Notes: generated from the sequence alone by a model not told the origin. A stretch of DNA of 64,000 nt from Ampullaceana balthica (GCA_944989445.1 CALYLW010000322.1:589723-653722); one strand, 5' to 3'. Positions 37,501 through 47,463 are shown, counted from the first letter of the stretch. Made by a program: numbers and translations.

Positions 37501-37610
37501 ATTTCACCGATGCAGGTTTTAATTTTTTCTTTCCTCTGCTTTTCTTGGTCATTTTGTTGGATTCGTTTCGCCTCACTTGGCTTCTTCAAATCAGCTTCCT
37601 TAGTATTCAT
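19196..37610 (-). CDS. USF3: USF3-like bHLH protein (about 2,970 residues)
   Basis: Exons in transcript order: 37455-37610 (ATG at 37610), 36534-36627, 34771-34854, 34047-34177, 31373-32308, 29589-30203, 27448-27741, 25811-26110, a reading frame from 25520, and a last block from about 24760 to the stop at 19196-19198. All junctions are GT-AG with matching phases except the frame change near 24780. The first exon carries a bHLH basic region (QQNDQEKQRKEKI) and helix 1 (IGEIAKELPP). The second has helix 2 (SIVSQAKDYIKQLKEK). The third is a heptad-like coiled coil, and the fourth holds an AT-hook-like GRPGRPK. This order matches human USF3 (KIAA2018), which has 2,245 residues. The rest is Ser/Gln/Pro-rich and probably disordered, with a basic KKRKTKAELRQEKEE helix and a poly-Gln tract at about 20253-20335. 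A role as a nuclear transcriptional regulator is inferred from the family. Confidence 0.72.
25741..25811 (-). repeat. 45-bp duplication of the exon 8 donor
   Basis: 'ctaagggaac(c/t)aag' plus the gtgtgtattacagtctgt intron start occurs twice, 45 bases apart. The downstream donor (after 25766) keeps the frame. Confidence 0.85.
25811..26110 (-). CDS. USF3: USF3-like exon 8, with repeated splice sites at both ends
   Basis: 100 codons from YDPNNPSAPP to SASKGTK, phase 0 on both sides. The donor region is duplicated 45 bases on (alternative donor at 25765) and would add 15 residues in frame. The acceptor and first exon bases occur three times upstream (26110, 26214, 26311). Confidence 0.72.
26098..26330 (-). 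repeat. ~100-bp repeat containing the exon 8 acceptor, three copies
   Basis: 'tttgggtcatactataagaa' recurs at 26101, 26205 and 26302. On the minus strand each copy contains the cttatag acceptor and the first 10-13 bases of the exon. Only the copy at 26110 leads into the open exon. Confidence 0.88.
27448..27741 (-). CDS. USF3: USF3-like exon 7
   Basis: 98 codons from VLNLAGLGGLQMVNPF to NPILQ, phase 0 on both sides. It contains VKLVGNELKIVQPGDN. Confidence 0.72.
28014..28394 (+). pseudogene. Non-LTR retrotransposon ORF2 C-terminal fragment
   Basis: Reads RERKILRKIYGPV, then RRLRWAGHVER-type (KGRLRWAGHVERM) and GRPRLRWIDD, which is the usual C-terminal signature after the reverse transcriptase of RTE/Jockey-like LINEs. 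It is 5'-truncated, has an internal stop after WIDDVV, and lies antisense in a USF3-like intron. It belongs to a different family from the GATAA-tailed LINEs. Confidence 0.75.
28530..28690. repeat. 45-bp repeat, about 3 copies
   Basis: Units with 'gatatctcaatgggcacaag' and 'aatttgagaagcact' in a USF3-like intron. Confidence 0.8.
29375..29540. repeat. 28-bp minisatellite beside the exon 6 donor
   Basis: About five copies of 'attcactctagctgtttaca' plus 'gcctatat'. The array ends about 50 bases from the donor at 29588. Confidence 0.88.
29589..30203 (-). CDS. USF3: USF3-like exon 6: Gln/Asn/Gly-rich
   Basis: 205 codons, phase 0 on both sides. It includes GCKQVFYNGQVLTLTDQGL and NQPLIYTINEQGQLVQL, hydrophobic strips of the kind found in glutamine-rich activation domains (inference). 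It ends SQQQQ at a gttagt donor. Confidence 0.72.
30967..31174. mobile_element. hAT MITE, Charlie-like ends
   Basis: 208 bp with ends cagtgatggcgaacc and, inverted, cagtgatagcaaacc. Flanked by ttctagga (30959-30966) and atctagga (31175-31182), an 8-bp target duplication with one mismatch. The ends match the common hAT-Charlie terminus. Confidence 0.85.
31373..32308 (-). CDS. USF3: USF3-like exon 5: Ser/Gly/His-rich
   Basis: 312 codons, phase 0 on both sides. A 10-residue repeat (GGGLSSVSM-type, three copies) lies at about 31450-31560. 'SGHSNSSGHS'-type runs occur near its start. No folded domain is recognised. Confidence 0.72.
32369..33456. mobile_element. Non-autonomous hAT element, 1.1 kb
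   Basis: Begins taggggtctaccaatat and ends with its inverse. Perfect 8-bp target duplication gatattcc at 32361-32368 and 33457-33464. It lies in the USF3-like intron before exon 5. The left terminus is present three times (32369, about 32535, about 32667) and the interior repeats 'gccgatattgccgata'-like motifs. No transposase. Confidence 0.88.
33660..34032. repeat. 50-bp tandem repeat next to USF3-like exon 4
   Basis: About seven copies of a unit with 'ataatgaaactattgctaca' and 'agttgacaagattacactga'. It ends about 15 bases from the exon 4 donor at 34046. Confidence 0.93.
34047..34177 (-). CDS. USF3: USF3-like exon 4: AT-hook-like GRPGRPK
   Basis: 43 codons plus a split Gly. It contains SDRDGRPGRPKTINKLLEKE; the GRPGRPK core resembles an AT-hook (minor-groove DNA contact). 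The gtaatc donor is about 15 bases from a 50-bp tandem array. Confidence 0.68.
34262..34765. repeat. 45-bp satellite next to USF3-like exon 3
   Basis: About eleven copies of a unit with 'gttgatgacataagacttcc' and 'aatagagtagagagtagaac'. Because 45 is a multiple of three, ORFs stay open through it in several frames; these are artefacts. The array abuts the exon 3 donor (34770). Confidence 0.95.
34771..34854 (-). CDS. USF3: USF3-like exon 3: coiled coil
   Basis: Encodes KELKRLRENEAAHLEKIKEL and continues to VKAFG. It is a leucine-zipper-like extension after the bHLH, as in human USF3. A 45-bp satellite begins within a few bases of its donor. Confidence 0.7.
34893..35455. repeat. ~60-bp satellite in a USF3-like intron
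   Basis: About nine copies with 'cattagcacaaaatgtcaag' and 'tacatcaccccatttcttaa'. Confidence 0.95.
35885..36150. repeat. Degenerate 'atatggcttgaaaag' repeat
   Basis: About eight imperfect copies of 'catatggcttgaaaagagcc' with variable spacers. Diverged compared with the neighbouring arrays. Confidence 0.7.
36217..36325 (-). mobile_element. LINE 3' end fragment, inverted
   Basis: Contains 'cttatctgttacaagcgctc', 'ctatacagaaggttattgc' and 'cccttatctctggtttgtg', a diverged copy of the 3' module at 8755. Confidence 0.65.
36325..36530. repeat. ~32-bp imperfect repeat by USF3-like exon 2
   Basis: Six to eight diverged copies of 'ttcactgctataatgacatgac'-type units. It runs up to the exon 2 donor at 36533. 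Confidence 0.75.
36534..36627 (-). CDS. USF3: USF3-like exon 2: helix 2
   Basis: Encodes STLSIVSQAKDYIKQLKEKN, the second bHLH helix running into the coiled coil. The donor is gtaagt and the exon ends in phase 1, joining exon 3 through a Ser codon (T|CA). Confidence 0.72.
36764..37285 (-). mobile_element. Non-autonomous Helitron, 522 bp
   Basis: On the minus strand it starts TCCTATATAATAAAA at 37285. It ends with a 7-bp hairpin (cccgtcc tt gggcggg), an 8-base spacer and CTAG at 36764. It lies exactly between a host A and a host T, as Helitrons do. It has no ORF and includes the CAA repeat at 36892. Confidence 0.7.
36891..37015. repeat. (CAA)n microsatellite inside the Helitron
   Basis: Imperfect (aac)n tract. 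It yields overlapping poly-Asn/Thr/Gln and poly-Cys/Val ORFs on both strands that are not genes. Confidence 0.93.
37455..37610 (-). CDS. USF3: USF3-like exon 1: basic region and helix 1
   Basis: 52 codons from ATG to RKP, phase 0, gtgaga donor. A good acceptor (ctgaatcag) lies at 37619, eight bases before the ATG, so a non-coding or short coding exon lies upstream. An out-of-frame ATG (ATG CAG CAA TGA) begins the exon. If it is transcribed, it forms a three-codon uORF overlapping the main start. Confidence 0.7.
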
Positions 37611-37739
37611 TGCTGCATCTGATTCAGAATGACATCAAAATGAAGTATGTTAAAAATTATTTAATGTCAAATAAAATATCACGTGAAATGAGCTAAAGTA
37701 AAATTATCTATATGAAATGGCGTATGATATTGTCTGAAT

Positions 37740-37930
37740 TAAGGGGTTTAAATCAGTTTGTCGGATGAAACATCTTTGTAAAAAGTGGTTAGTATTAGGT
37801 TTGTCGCATGAAACATCTTTGAAAAAAGTGGTAAGTATTAGGTTTGTCGGATGAAACATCTTTGAAAAAAGTGGTATTATGTTTGTCGGATGAAACATCT
37901 TTGAAAAAAGTGGTTAGTATTAGGTTTGTC
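37740..37930. repeat. ~43-bp repeat upstream of USF3-like exon 1
   Basis: Four to five copies of 'attaggtttgtcggatgaaa' plus 'catctttgaaaaaagtggt'. Confidence 0.9.
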
Positions 37931-39103
37931 AGATAAAACAATCACCTGGCGTTAAGCAGCTAAATCATGTGGAAGATACAAACAATACCAGGCGGCTCAG
38001 TATGTTTCTCTTTCATTAAAAAGATATAAGAATTCAAAGTTCAGCATGACATTCTTAGTTTATTGACTGGAATTGTTACAGGTGGGTCTCTGGGTGAAGT
38101 GGGTCATTTTTGGCAACTATAAATTTATGTTTGCGTCAAGAATTTAGCCATCATGGACAATGATTGACTTGATAAATATTTAATGTACAAGTTTATTTCT
38201 TTTAGGAAGATTTTTAAATTAGATTTTAAAATAATATTTTTTTGATAATTTTTTATTGAATTATTAATATTTTGGAGGAAAGAGATAATATTTTCTGGAA
38301 ATATTTCCTTTTAGGGTAGAATAGATTTATGAAGTTCTTAAGAGTTAACATTAGTCAGATCAAAACATTTCATAGTGACATTTTTTTTTAATATGTACAA
38401 GTAAGGACCAGGGAAAGTGGTGGGCTCCACCACAAAACTTTTATTGATACATTTTGTTACATTTTAATAATTTTGTTTAAATTGCATTTTGTGTTACTGC
38501 AATTAAACTGAAAAATCCATGCTTTAAATTAAGGCTGTAATCGGTTAACATGCCCTAAGAGCAGGACTGGGCCAGTTTAATCTGGACTGGTTAACTGTAC
38601 TGTAAATTCATTTTGTCCATATTAGTGTATCTCATTGAGACACTGAGACTGAGTTCAGTTTTTTTTTGGTGCTGATTCTTAAAATAACCATTAAATTTAA
38701 ATATAATCCCAGAAAGTTGTAGATTGAACTATCAATAGACAGATGACCTAGTCTCAGATTTTTTAAACTAATAACCAGTCCTCAAAAATTACCAGTCTTA
38801 ACATCCCTTAATTTAAATATTTTAAAATTTTATTTTTAAAAAAAGATAACAAAATATCTTATAATTCATTCTGAAATATAAATTGACTAAAGCATTTGCT
38901 TATCAACCGCTAACTTATTAGTTTTTAGTTTAGACCAACATTGGGATAGGTTAAGTTTCGGAGTAAATGTTAAGTACTATTACTAGGCACATTTATAAAT
39001 TTTAATTACAGTATATAGTAGGGACATAGGACTATGGCTAAGAAGACTATGACAAGTCTAAGTCTAATCTTAATCTAATATTAGTATTAAACCTTTAGTA
39101 TTA

Positions 39104-39278
39104 CAGTCAGACCTCTAAGTCGAAATTCCCTAAGTCGAAAACCTCCTTATATTATGTAAAATTAAATTATAGGTCCAGGCCACATTCTGCGCCCATTACG
39201 CCATTTCCTTAACTCGAAAACTCTGTACGTCGAAATTTTTTCCGGTCTGTTAGAGTTTGACTTAGAGAGGTCCGACTG
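39104..39278. mobile_element. pogo/Tigger-like MITE
   Basis: 175 bp with ends cagtcagacctctaagtcga and, inverted, cagtcggacctctctaagtc, flanked by TA on both sides. The ends and the TA target fit the pogo/Tigger branch of the Tc1-mariner group. Confidence 0.78.
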
Positions 39279-39299
39279 TATTTCTTAAATATTTTTGAA

Positions 39300-39971
39300 G
39301 GCAATCCTGCAGTTTTAGCATGTATATTATTTCGCAGCTAATTTTAATTTTCTCGTGAGAACTTTCGTTTTTAATTTATTAAATGCATTAATATATGTTA
39401 TATTTTAGCTATTATAGCGCTAATTTGTAAGGTTTTTTAGTTTATAAGGCTTTTTTTTGGCCCTTGAAGCTACATAATCAGAGTAGGATGCAACCATTTT
39501 GTTCATCTAGCATCTTGCTTGTCAGATTTTTTTTACTTGGAACGACCCATGCTAAAATAAATTTACTGACTGAAGATGTTTTTTTAAAAAAGTATTATTA
39601 ATCTATTTTAATGTTTTTAGAAGATAAATAAATATTTTTAAGCAAATTTCATTTTATATTTTGTTATTAGATGTTTGATTTTTATTTTTTTGTTTGTAAG
39701 TGAGAAAATTTCATTTGGCATCTTACTGTGACGACCCGGCATGGTGGGTGATAAATAAACAAAATGGTTGTATTCTGTTCGACTATGTCTCTTTGAGAGA
39801 CAAACAAATGCCTTAGAAATTTAAAAGACTAAAAAATTATTAGCACTGTAATAGCTAAAATTATAAATACACAACATAATTAATGCATTTAATAAATTAA
39901 AAACGAAAGTTCTCACCAGAAAATAAATATTCGCTGCGAAATAATATACATGATAAAACTGCGGGATTACC
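39300..39971. mobile_element. MITE with long terminal inverted repeats (copy 2)
   Basis: Same family as 2228-2884, with ends ggcaatcctgcag and, inverted, ggtaatcccgcag. Flanks tttttgaa (39292-39299) and ttattgaa (39972-39979) suggest an 8-bp target duplication with one mismatch. Confidence 0.78.
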
Positions 39972-40489
39972 TTATTGAAGTAGACAAGGAATGTTACATA
40001 GTAAATATTAGTGAATAATGACTAATACTAATAATTAGTCTTAGTTTAGTCTTGGTATTTAAATTTAATAGGCCTAGTCTTAGAATCTTAGTCTTAGGGA
40101 TTAGTAGTCTTGGTAATGATTAATGATGATACTGATAGTTTGACAAGTGATATTTAGATGTATAAATGTATTAATCGTAATAGGCCTACACGAAAATGTA
40201 ATAATATAGTCTATTAGAGTAATTTTTAATATTTCGTAGTGGTAGTTATTAGTAGAATAATAGTAGAATAGAAGGTAGTAGTAGTCTTAGTAGTAGTAGA
40301 CAGTAGTAGTAGTATACTTAAGTTGTTGTAGTTAGTCCTTACATACAGTAATTATAAAGCTTATAATAATGAAAATAATTGCTTAATTATTTCATATATC
40401 AAAGAGTCTAGGAAAAATTTCAAGCATATATAAAAGTAACAAATAAATTCCATGAAGACCTATGTCTCATATCATTTTGTTGTTGTCCA

Positions 40490-40560
40490 TAGACTCCTTC
40501 CGTTCGCCATTTTGAGTTCATATTCATTACGGCCTCGTTTTGGCGCGTGAGGGGATTCCT
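40490..40560 (-). promoter_or_regulatory. Candidate USF3-like promoter or 5' exon
   Basis: The minus strand has aaaatggcg (YY1-type) next to cggaag (ETS-type) and a short CpG-containing stretch (ctcacgcgcc, aacgaggccg), which stands out in AT-rich DNA. It lies 2.9 kb upstream of the exon 1 acceptor. Assignment to this gene is inference. Confidence 0.3.
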
Positions 40561-40850
40561 TATGACTGGACATGTAGGGATTCAGGGAACTCCAGTCAAG
40601 TGCAAGGACACCCATTAGTTGTCAGTTGTTAACTGGAGGGTTATAAATACTAACCATCAAAATATTATTTCAATAATCTTTCAAATGAAAATATTAATTT
40701 CTTCATAATATTGTGCTATATCGTTTTCCCTTTTTAAAATTGTGTCTCTATTACTATTAGTATTAGGATTCTAAATCTGATACTGGGATTAGCTCATACT
40801 CGTATTCCTAGTGCAGTTAGTAGTCTTTACTAGACTAGAAATAGAGTCAG

Positions 40851-41406
40851 GTGAAACCTGAGGTGAAGCGAGTTTATTTTAAAAATCAAACAAATAAAGA
40901 GAAACTTAATATTATAAAACTAAAATGCTACCTCACTTTGGCGAGACGTGTACTAGAATATGCATCTTCTGTATGGGACCCAAACGAGAAAGAATTCAAA
41001 AAAGAGCTGCCAGATTCATTACTGGAGAATATTAAAAACTGATAAGATTAACACCATTAGTTAAATCATTAAACCTTGAAACACTAGAAGATAGAAGAAC
41101 AAAGCGCAAAGTACCAATAATACAAAAGGCAATTAATTCTGACTTGGAAATACAACACAAAGATAACCGAATGCAACTCTCAGACATGGGAATAAAACGC
41201 GTTTCTTATTCCGTTTAAACACATAGAACTCCTCGTTCTTCCCGTCTGGAATTCGGACGTGGGATGGGTGCCTGAGGGAACCAGGAAAATCAACATTGAA
41301 AACTAATAAAAATGCAATCCTTTATATAATATAAACCCTAGATAAGGGTAGGACACAATAATCTTCTGCATAAAAAGGAGCGTCTGTAACAGATTAGATA
41401 AGAAAG
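40851..41406 (+). pseudogene. LINE fragment: RT C-terminus plus GATAA-tailed 3' end
   Basis: 'LTLARRVLEYASSVWDPNEK' is a mutated form of the LVRPVLEYAS-WDP motif at the C-terminal side of LINE reverse transcriptases. A frameshift follows, then 'KRAARFITG'-like codons (aaaagagctgccagattcat). It ends in the 3' module also seen at 8755 and 10803. Confidence 0.75.
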
Positions 41407-41609
41407 TCTAGGAAGGGAACACCTGGGCCGGTCAACTTCATTAGGGGCCGTATAACTGGCTTCATGAATGAATTACATGTATTTCACATGAATACGTTTT
41501 ATTGTTCGTCCCGCGTGAGTCTGACTTAGAATCTATGTATCCGATGTTATCTTCACCCGAATCAACTAAATTGCAGTTCACACAATAAACTTTGGAGCAT
41601 CTCATAGAG

Positions 41610-41680
41610 CAGTGCTTCTCAAAGTGGTGCTCCGCGGACTGGCCCCGCGATCCAATAACTGCCGGTCCACAGAAATTATT
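41610..41680. mobile_element. hAT MITE terminus (partial)
   Basis: Begins cagtgcttctcaaagtggtg followed by ctccgcggactgg, which matches the inverted right end of the MITE at 49762-50021. The other terminus was not found. Confidence 0.6.
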
Positions 41681-41759
41681 AAGAAATGAAAGAACAATAT
41701 AATTATAATCTTCCATTTGCAATCATTAATACTAACCATAAAATATGTCATTAAAAAAA

Positions 41760-43270
41760 ACAATAAGCACATACAATAAAGATTAAATAAATTATATTAA
41801 TTTCAATAATTATTCATAATATGAATCATATTGTTTTGTTGTGTGTGTTTTTTTTTCTTTCTTTTGTTAATTTGAAATGACCCATACATTAAAATTAGAT
41901 CTTTAAGATTTCTTACACCAGCATTCGGAACATGCCGTCTGCTGACTGAAAATAACAAACTATATTTAAATGAACAGATTAATAATTTATATTGATTTCA
42001 GTGAAATATGTAGTAAATTTTAGTGAATATTATAAATATTTAGGGTTTTGTTTATTTTTTTTAAAAATTGTTTTTGACCATGTCACTGTCACTGTCTTTT
42101 TTTTTAATTAACAGCATGAATTGATTTAATTAAAGACTTAGTCTGCATTTATTTCAATACGTAGTCATAATTGCAGATCATGGGAGATGAAAGAGATGTC
42201 CCAAATTAGGTTTATTAGTTCACTTCAATCTGCTCCAATAAAGCAGGGGGTAGAAGTAATAGCACAGAATTATTATAGTTATGGATATGTCCCCCAAACT
42301 CAAACAAAAGCTGTGTTTTAAAATGTAAAAATTAAATTTTGATTTTTTTTCCTTCAAAACTTCAAAAATAAAAATAGACAGAATGAAGTTAATATTTGGT
42401 ATCGAAATTTGTTCATTGTATTAAACCCAATTTATATATGGAAAAGAGAGGACCAATGGATGTTTATAAAGAGAAAAAACATAAATGCTGAACACCAAAA
42501 CCCTCTGACTATACTTCTGAATTAGATGATGGAAATATAAATGAAACCGAAGCTTCGTTAGCGAAACGAATTCGTTCTAGCCTGTCTTGAAAATATTAAT
42601 CTTCGTGCATTCCATTCGTTTTTTTTGTATGTGTGTATAATTATAATGCTGGTATCCCAACACCTCCACGACCGCGATGTTCTATCGAATGTTCTCAACA
42701 TATTTTAATACGAAGTGAAGACGATAGTTAATGAACAATAGGCCTACGCAATCGATGCTTAAGATTAAAGAACACTTTATCTTAAAATAAATTTTTGTTG
42801 TCAATATCTGATGTGCATTGCAATTTATTTGCCCGTTCGCTCCCCCACAAAGCACCGGTACAATTTATTTTATCAATTGCGTTGTTCTTGAGAAAATTTA
42901 GGTAAGAAGATAAGAATTGTTAATTTCTTTTAAACTCATTTGAAATTCAGTTTAGAATACCATGAGACATAATATTAATAACTTGTGTTACTAAAAAATT
43001 ACTTTTTAAATAAAATAAACTACGTTTCCAAAATATTATATTCAAATCAAAAATAAAATTTAAATATTGCATTAATTTATACTTACAGAACCTTTGAAAA
43101 TAATATATTGAGGTTAATCTATATGTATCTTAATCTATGATTCTGTTTAATCACTTATCAATGACGAAACCCATTTATGAAAGTGGCACGCCACTTGACT
43201 TCGATCCCTTCATTTAGGGATACAATGAGAATGAAATGATTTTCGTACCTATCGGTTAACACTAAATCCA
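41760..43270. other. Unassigned AT-rich intergenic stretch
   Basis: No gene or clear element end recognised. A (TA)n microsatellite follows at 43274-43305. Confidence 0.45.
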
Positions 43271-43307
<37 letters not shown>

Positions 43308-43639
43308 GTATTAGCAGGGCCGGATAAAGCCATCCTGGTGCCCTAGGCACAAACCCACATGGGTGCCCCCTTCTGCCCCGGGCCACTGACCGCTGGAAAG
43401 TTCAATATTATGCACACAAAAAAACAACAACAAAGAAAAACTGTTTACATATGTTTTTACTAGTATTACTATCGGTTATATAAAACTTACAATAAGTTAT
43501 TTCTGTATTAAAATTAATAGTTATCTAATTTTGTAATAATAATATACAAAAATACTGTAACTTTTTTTAATAGATGAGAAAGTCAGAGAGAGCACACATT
43601 CGCATTAAACAGCTCTTTTTTTTTCTAGATTTACATCAG

Positions 43640-44340
43640 GCAAAGTTTTTGACTACATCATCAAAGTTAATTTTGCTCAACAAGTCTGCCTCATTCACCA
43701 GTTGAGATGAGGAATCAAGTCTTTCTTGTTTCATTGTCATCTACTTGGACTTAGTGTACGTTTCAAATAATAAAAAGAGCGCTCAGTTGAACATTTCGTA
43801 ACCATTAATGTTAAAAATATGCGAAAGGCGATTTCTACATTTGGAAAAGCACACTCGATGTTGTCTCTATTACGTTATATAATTAAGCATGACTGAACGT
43901 GTTGTTTTCAGATTTTGATGCAAAAAACTGGTGCCGAATATATGAGTGGAACTGTTGTAGTTCAGTAAATAAATTATAAATGATTGTTCAGGTCTTCAGG
44001 ATAAGCATTTATTAGTCCTTCACATCGACCAAACAAGAAAATCGAACAGCTATATCATTACACACCTGTCTTCGTCTACTCAATTCTGTCTCAAGTTTGT
44101 CAACAATGGCGTAGTAAGCAGATAAACGAAGTTTGTCTCTGGCATTCAGAAATATACCTCAGGGGCTCAGGGGCATCACCATCAATGACCACTGTCTTTC
44201 GTTTACGATTACGTGTCAAAGTTGACTTATAATCCACACCTTGTCTTATTTCTTTTGAAGCTTCTTCAAATCTTTCAAATTCATTCCTATATGTAGATTC
44301 ATGCAAGTGATCTGCTAGTGAAGAATTCAAATCAGCACAC
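43640..44340 (-). pseudogene. hAT transposase C-terminal remnant (ZMYM1/TTF-type)
   Basis: About 43750-43860 encodes FPNVEIAFRIFLTL followed by CSTERSF, the hAT dimerisation signature. After a frameshift comes MKQERLDSSSQLVNEADLLS, the expected C-terminus. A 76-residue piece at 44100-44330 (LADHLHESTYRNEFERFEEA) belongs to the same protein. Frameshifts and stops show it is dead. Confidence 0.72.
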
Positions 44341-44729
44341 GTTTTCTAGTTCACGTGTTCATTTTGTTGAGCTTGACTCACTGACCCTGTGAAAATTGTG
44401 TCACACTTCTTCCCAAAAGACAAGCATGGGAACAAATTCTAATTCTTGCATCTTCTCTGCAATGTTTCTGCTTCTGTTCTGTGACTGGTCTTCTTGTAAC
44501 CATTATAACGCTTCTATAATCTGAGGATGAGAATTTAGAACTATAGCTTCGGTTAGAACAGCATAAGAGACTTTACCAGTGTTTCAGAAGGCATCCTTTC
44601 AGAATCTTACATCTGTTGGTTGAAGCTGAGGAAAAATAGATCAGTTGCACTGTATGGAAGAAGTTTACTGCCTCTAAACAAGAGTCAACGGCATTTGAGC
44701 CTACCAGATTTAGTGAATGGGCAGCACAG

Positions 44730-44850
44730 GGTATGTATATAGCACATAGGGTATGTAAAATAGCACAGGGTATGTATATAACACAGGGTATGTATATAAC
44801 ACAGGGTATGTATATAGCACAAGGTATGTATATAGCAAACTCATTCTACT
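44730..44850. repeat. 17-20-bp repeat inside the hAT element
   Basis: About seven copies of 'gcacagggtatgtatata'. Confidence 0.85.
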
Positions 44851-45339
44851 CCGGAAGCCTTTACTTCATCTACAATTACTTCATGGACATTTTTGGGTAT
44901 AATTTCAATGAGTTCTTCGCATATAGTTTTGAATAAATAAGATGGTTTTACTTTCCAGAATTTCCATATTTAGCAATGTGTGATGCTAAAAATAGATCAA
45001 ACTGACTGACCAACTCCAGCAACCCTAGATAATTTCCAATTTGTAAAGATCAAAATTTGTAATTTGTCCCTCTACAAGCCAGACCCCGCTCACCTAAAGT
45101 ACAAATAACCGCTACTGCTTGCCTCAAAAATATATTTCAAGTAAGTGTACTCTTCATTTATTTGCTCTTTTAGCTTTTGTATTAGACCCAAGCCTTGTCG
45201 ACGAGCTAGGTATATTAACATGCAGTTTTTATGAGTAGCACTTTGTTCATGATAATCAACTTGAATGTTATTTTTCCAGTCACTAAACCCATTTTTACAA
45301 GCTTTTATTTAACTCACACTGTTTGTATGTTGTATCCGT

Positions 45340-45525
45340 CAAATCTTGTAACGTAAAATTAAACGACTTCTGATGGTCCTAGAGATCTCAAAATTTTACC
45401 ACAGATAGATCTTGGATGACAATACATTGTATCAAAATTTCAGATCGATCGAATGTACCGTAATTAAATAAATGCATTTTTACGTTTATCTTTATATATT
45501 ATCTGTATCCGTGCTATTCTTGACT
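45340..45525. repeat. Dispersed repeat module (copy 1)
   Basis: Shares 'cttctgatggtcctagagat', 'cttggatgacaat' and 'tcagatcgatcgaatgtacc' with 51420-51600. In both places a fold-back structure lies a few hundred bases downstream. The module may belong to a Helitron-like or other composite element; the class is not determined. Confidence 0.65.
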
Positions 45526-45894
45526 TTCACGTGAATGTCACCGGAGTTCACAACCAGCCATGGATGACGACATTCCAGGTGTTAAACAGCTCAGTAATTC
45601 GAAACTAAATCTAAATTGACATGATAATACAAGAGGAACAACTGGTATTTGTGTAGCCTAGTTGGCCCAATTGTTAGCTTAATGGATTTTCGACCTGGAG
45701 GTACTGGGTTCAATTTTCAGTTGGGGAAACTGTTATTTTTTAAATACATAAATTTGTAATTAATAATCTATCTTTTTACCACTATCACATTTAAGTTATA
45801 GACAACGAAGTTTGACTAATTAAATTGAGTTGATTATGTAAAAAAAATTGATTAAAAAATTGTGTTACTAAAAAGTAGAAAATAAAATATTTAA

Positions 45895-46315
45895 AAAATC
45901 TTTTTTTAAAAGGACACGCTTTTATTTACATATAGAAAGTGCACTAAAAAGAAGAAAATAAAATTTTTCAATCCGTGAACCTATCGACTGCACAAGAAAG
46001 CGTGGGGCCCTCATCACAACTCGCAATCATGTACAAAGCTGCGAAACATAAATACAAATTTATATGAATATTAATAAACATTTAAAGTTTCACAACTTTG
46101 ATCATATACATGCTACTATCATATTAATTAGAAAAATTTATCTATATGCAAAAGAGTAGTTGCAATAAGAAATGAGTTGTGATGGGCGCCCCACGCTTTT
46201 ATGTGCAGTCGATAGGTTCACGGATTGAAAATTTTTATTTTCTTCTTTTTAGTGCACTTTCTATATGTAAATAAAAGTGTGTCCTTTTAAAAAAAGATTT
46301 TTTAAATATTTTATT
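45895..46315. mobile_element. Fold-back element (long imperfect palindrome)
   Basis: The left arm has 'atatagaaagtgcactaaaa', 'caatccgtgaacctatcgac' and 'cgtggggccc'. The right arm carries their inverses at about 46185-46275. Arms of about 130 bases surround a central 150 bases. Confidence 0.75.
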
Positions 46316-46833
46316 ATTAAAAAAACTTTCGGAAATTTTAGACGAAAAAGTTCATAAACAAAGCAGTACACAGATCCCGTGGATGGTGAATACAATAACA
46401 ATTCTCTCCTGTACTGCTCACCATTTGATTTTGTGCCATACAAAAGTTTTTGAGAACAAAATCTTGTTATTTTTCTTCCGGCATAAATACGGCAAGATTT
46501 ATCAAAGGGACCACAAAGATGCTGACAATTAGTGGGCCGTCAGTAGAAAAAAAACTTCGAAGAAAACAGCAAAAGATAGCGCCAAAAAATGGGTGGGCGG
46601 TATTTTACCCCCCCCCCATCCCTTTGTTGTTAAATAAGGTTAAATAATGTGCAATAATATTCTGTAACAGATAAGATTCAATATTACATTTGTGATTTGC
46701 TAATGTCATGTCGATTGCGCGCGGCTACCGGGACAATATGCACATTTTTATTGAGGAATTGTGGTGCCCCCCAAACGCTTGGTGACCAAGGCACGTGCCT
46801 TGTTTGTCTATAGGTTAATCCAAGCCTGTATAT

Positions 46834-47455
46834 TAGGGCTGCGGAAATTAACGATTAATTTCTCGATTAATCGTTAAAATTTTAACGATTAAATTTGTTT
46901 TTAACGATTAATCGACCCACAAATTATAAATGTAAAAATGAGTCAAATGTCAAAATGTAAAATATTTCGGCCGATAAATTTTAATATAAACTATTTTCCG
47001 AACGATAGCACGAACATTTTGGTTTTAAACTATTGACTGACTTGACTGTTTAAAATGTTGATAAAGGTTATGTGTCCATTGAGAGAAATCGTTTGCCTAC
47101 CATGCAATGTTCCCTCTAACTCCAAGCTTCGTTAGTCCATGTGCAAAGTTTTTTAAAAAAAATCGTTTGCAAAGTTGCACAACGTCCATTTTTTTGGTGC
47201 AATATTTTGCAAAATTTGCTGCGTGACGATTTTAAACTCCTGCGTGGCGTCGGTCCAATATCTGCGCAGCCGTGCTGCTTAATGGGAACATTGCTACCAT
47301 GGTTCTAACACTTCGCTTACATATCATCTGCAAACCAAACATCCACTACAGTATCAGAAACTTCAGCCGAGACAAACCAAAGGTATGTGAACGATTGTTC
47401 AGCTCGGCTGGTTATATTGTCAATAAGACCCGCTCATCACCTCAACCAAATAAAA
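46834..47455 (-). mobile_element. Truncated hAT element (same family as 61488)
   Basis: Starts tagggctgcggaaattaac, the inverted right end of the intact copy at 61488-62284. It carries the same nested tgcaatgttccct MITE (about 47107-47300) and the same transposase remnant. It stops matching at about 47455, where another repeat (also at about 52490-52720) takes over. Confidence 0.72.
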
Positions 47456-47463
47456 ATATATAA
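47272..47463 (+). pseudogene. hAT transposase C-terminal remnant (ZBED-like)
   Basis: Contains [20 protein letters not shown] followed by NKTRSS, the ER-FS-AG motif of the hAT dimerisation domain. The first residues derive from the nested MITE and are not transposase. The same fragment lies inverted at 61635-61838. Confidence 0.7.

Larger units (their letters stand above)
43315..46828 (-). mobile_element. Decayed hAT transposon, 3.5 kb
   Basis: Ends cagggccggataaagcc and, inverted, caggcttggattaacc. Flanks tgtattag (43307-43314) and tatattag (46829-46836) form an 8-bp target duplication with one mismatch. The minus strand carries remains of a hAT transposase. Other repeats are nested within (45340-45525, 45895-46315). 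The right target copy overlaps the first bases of the next hAT element at 46834, so this one landed on that element's edge. Confidence 0.8.
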
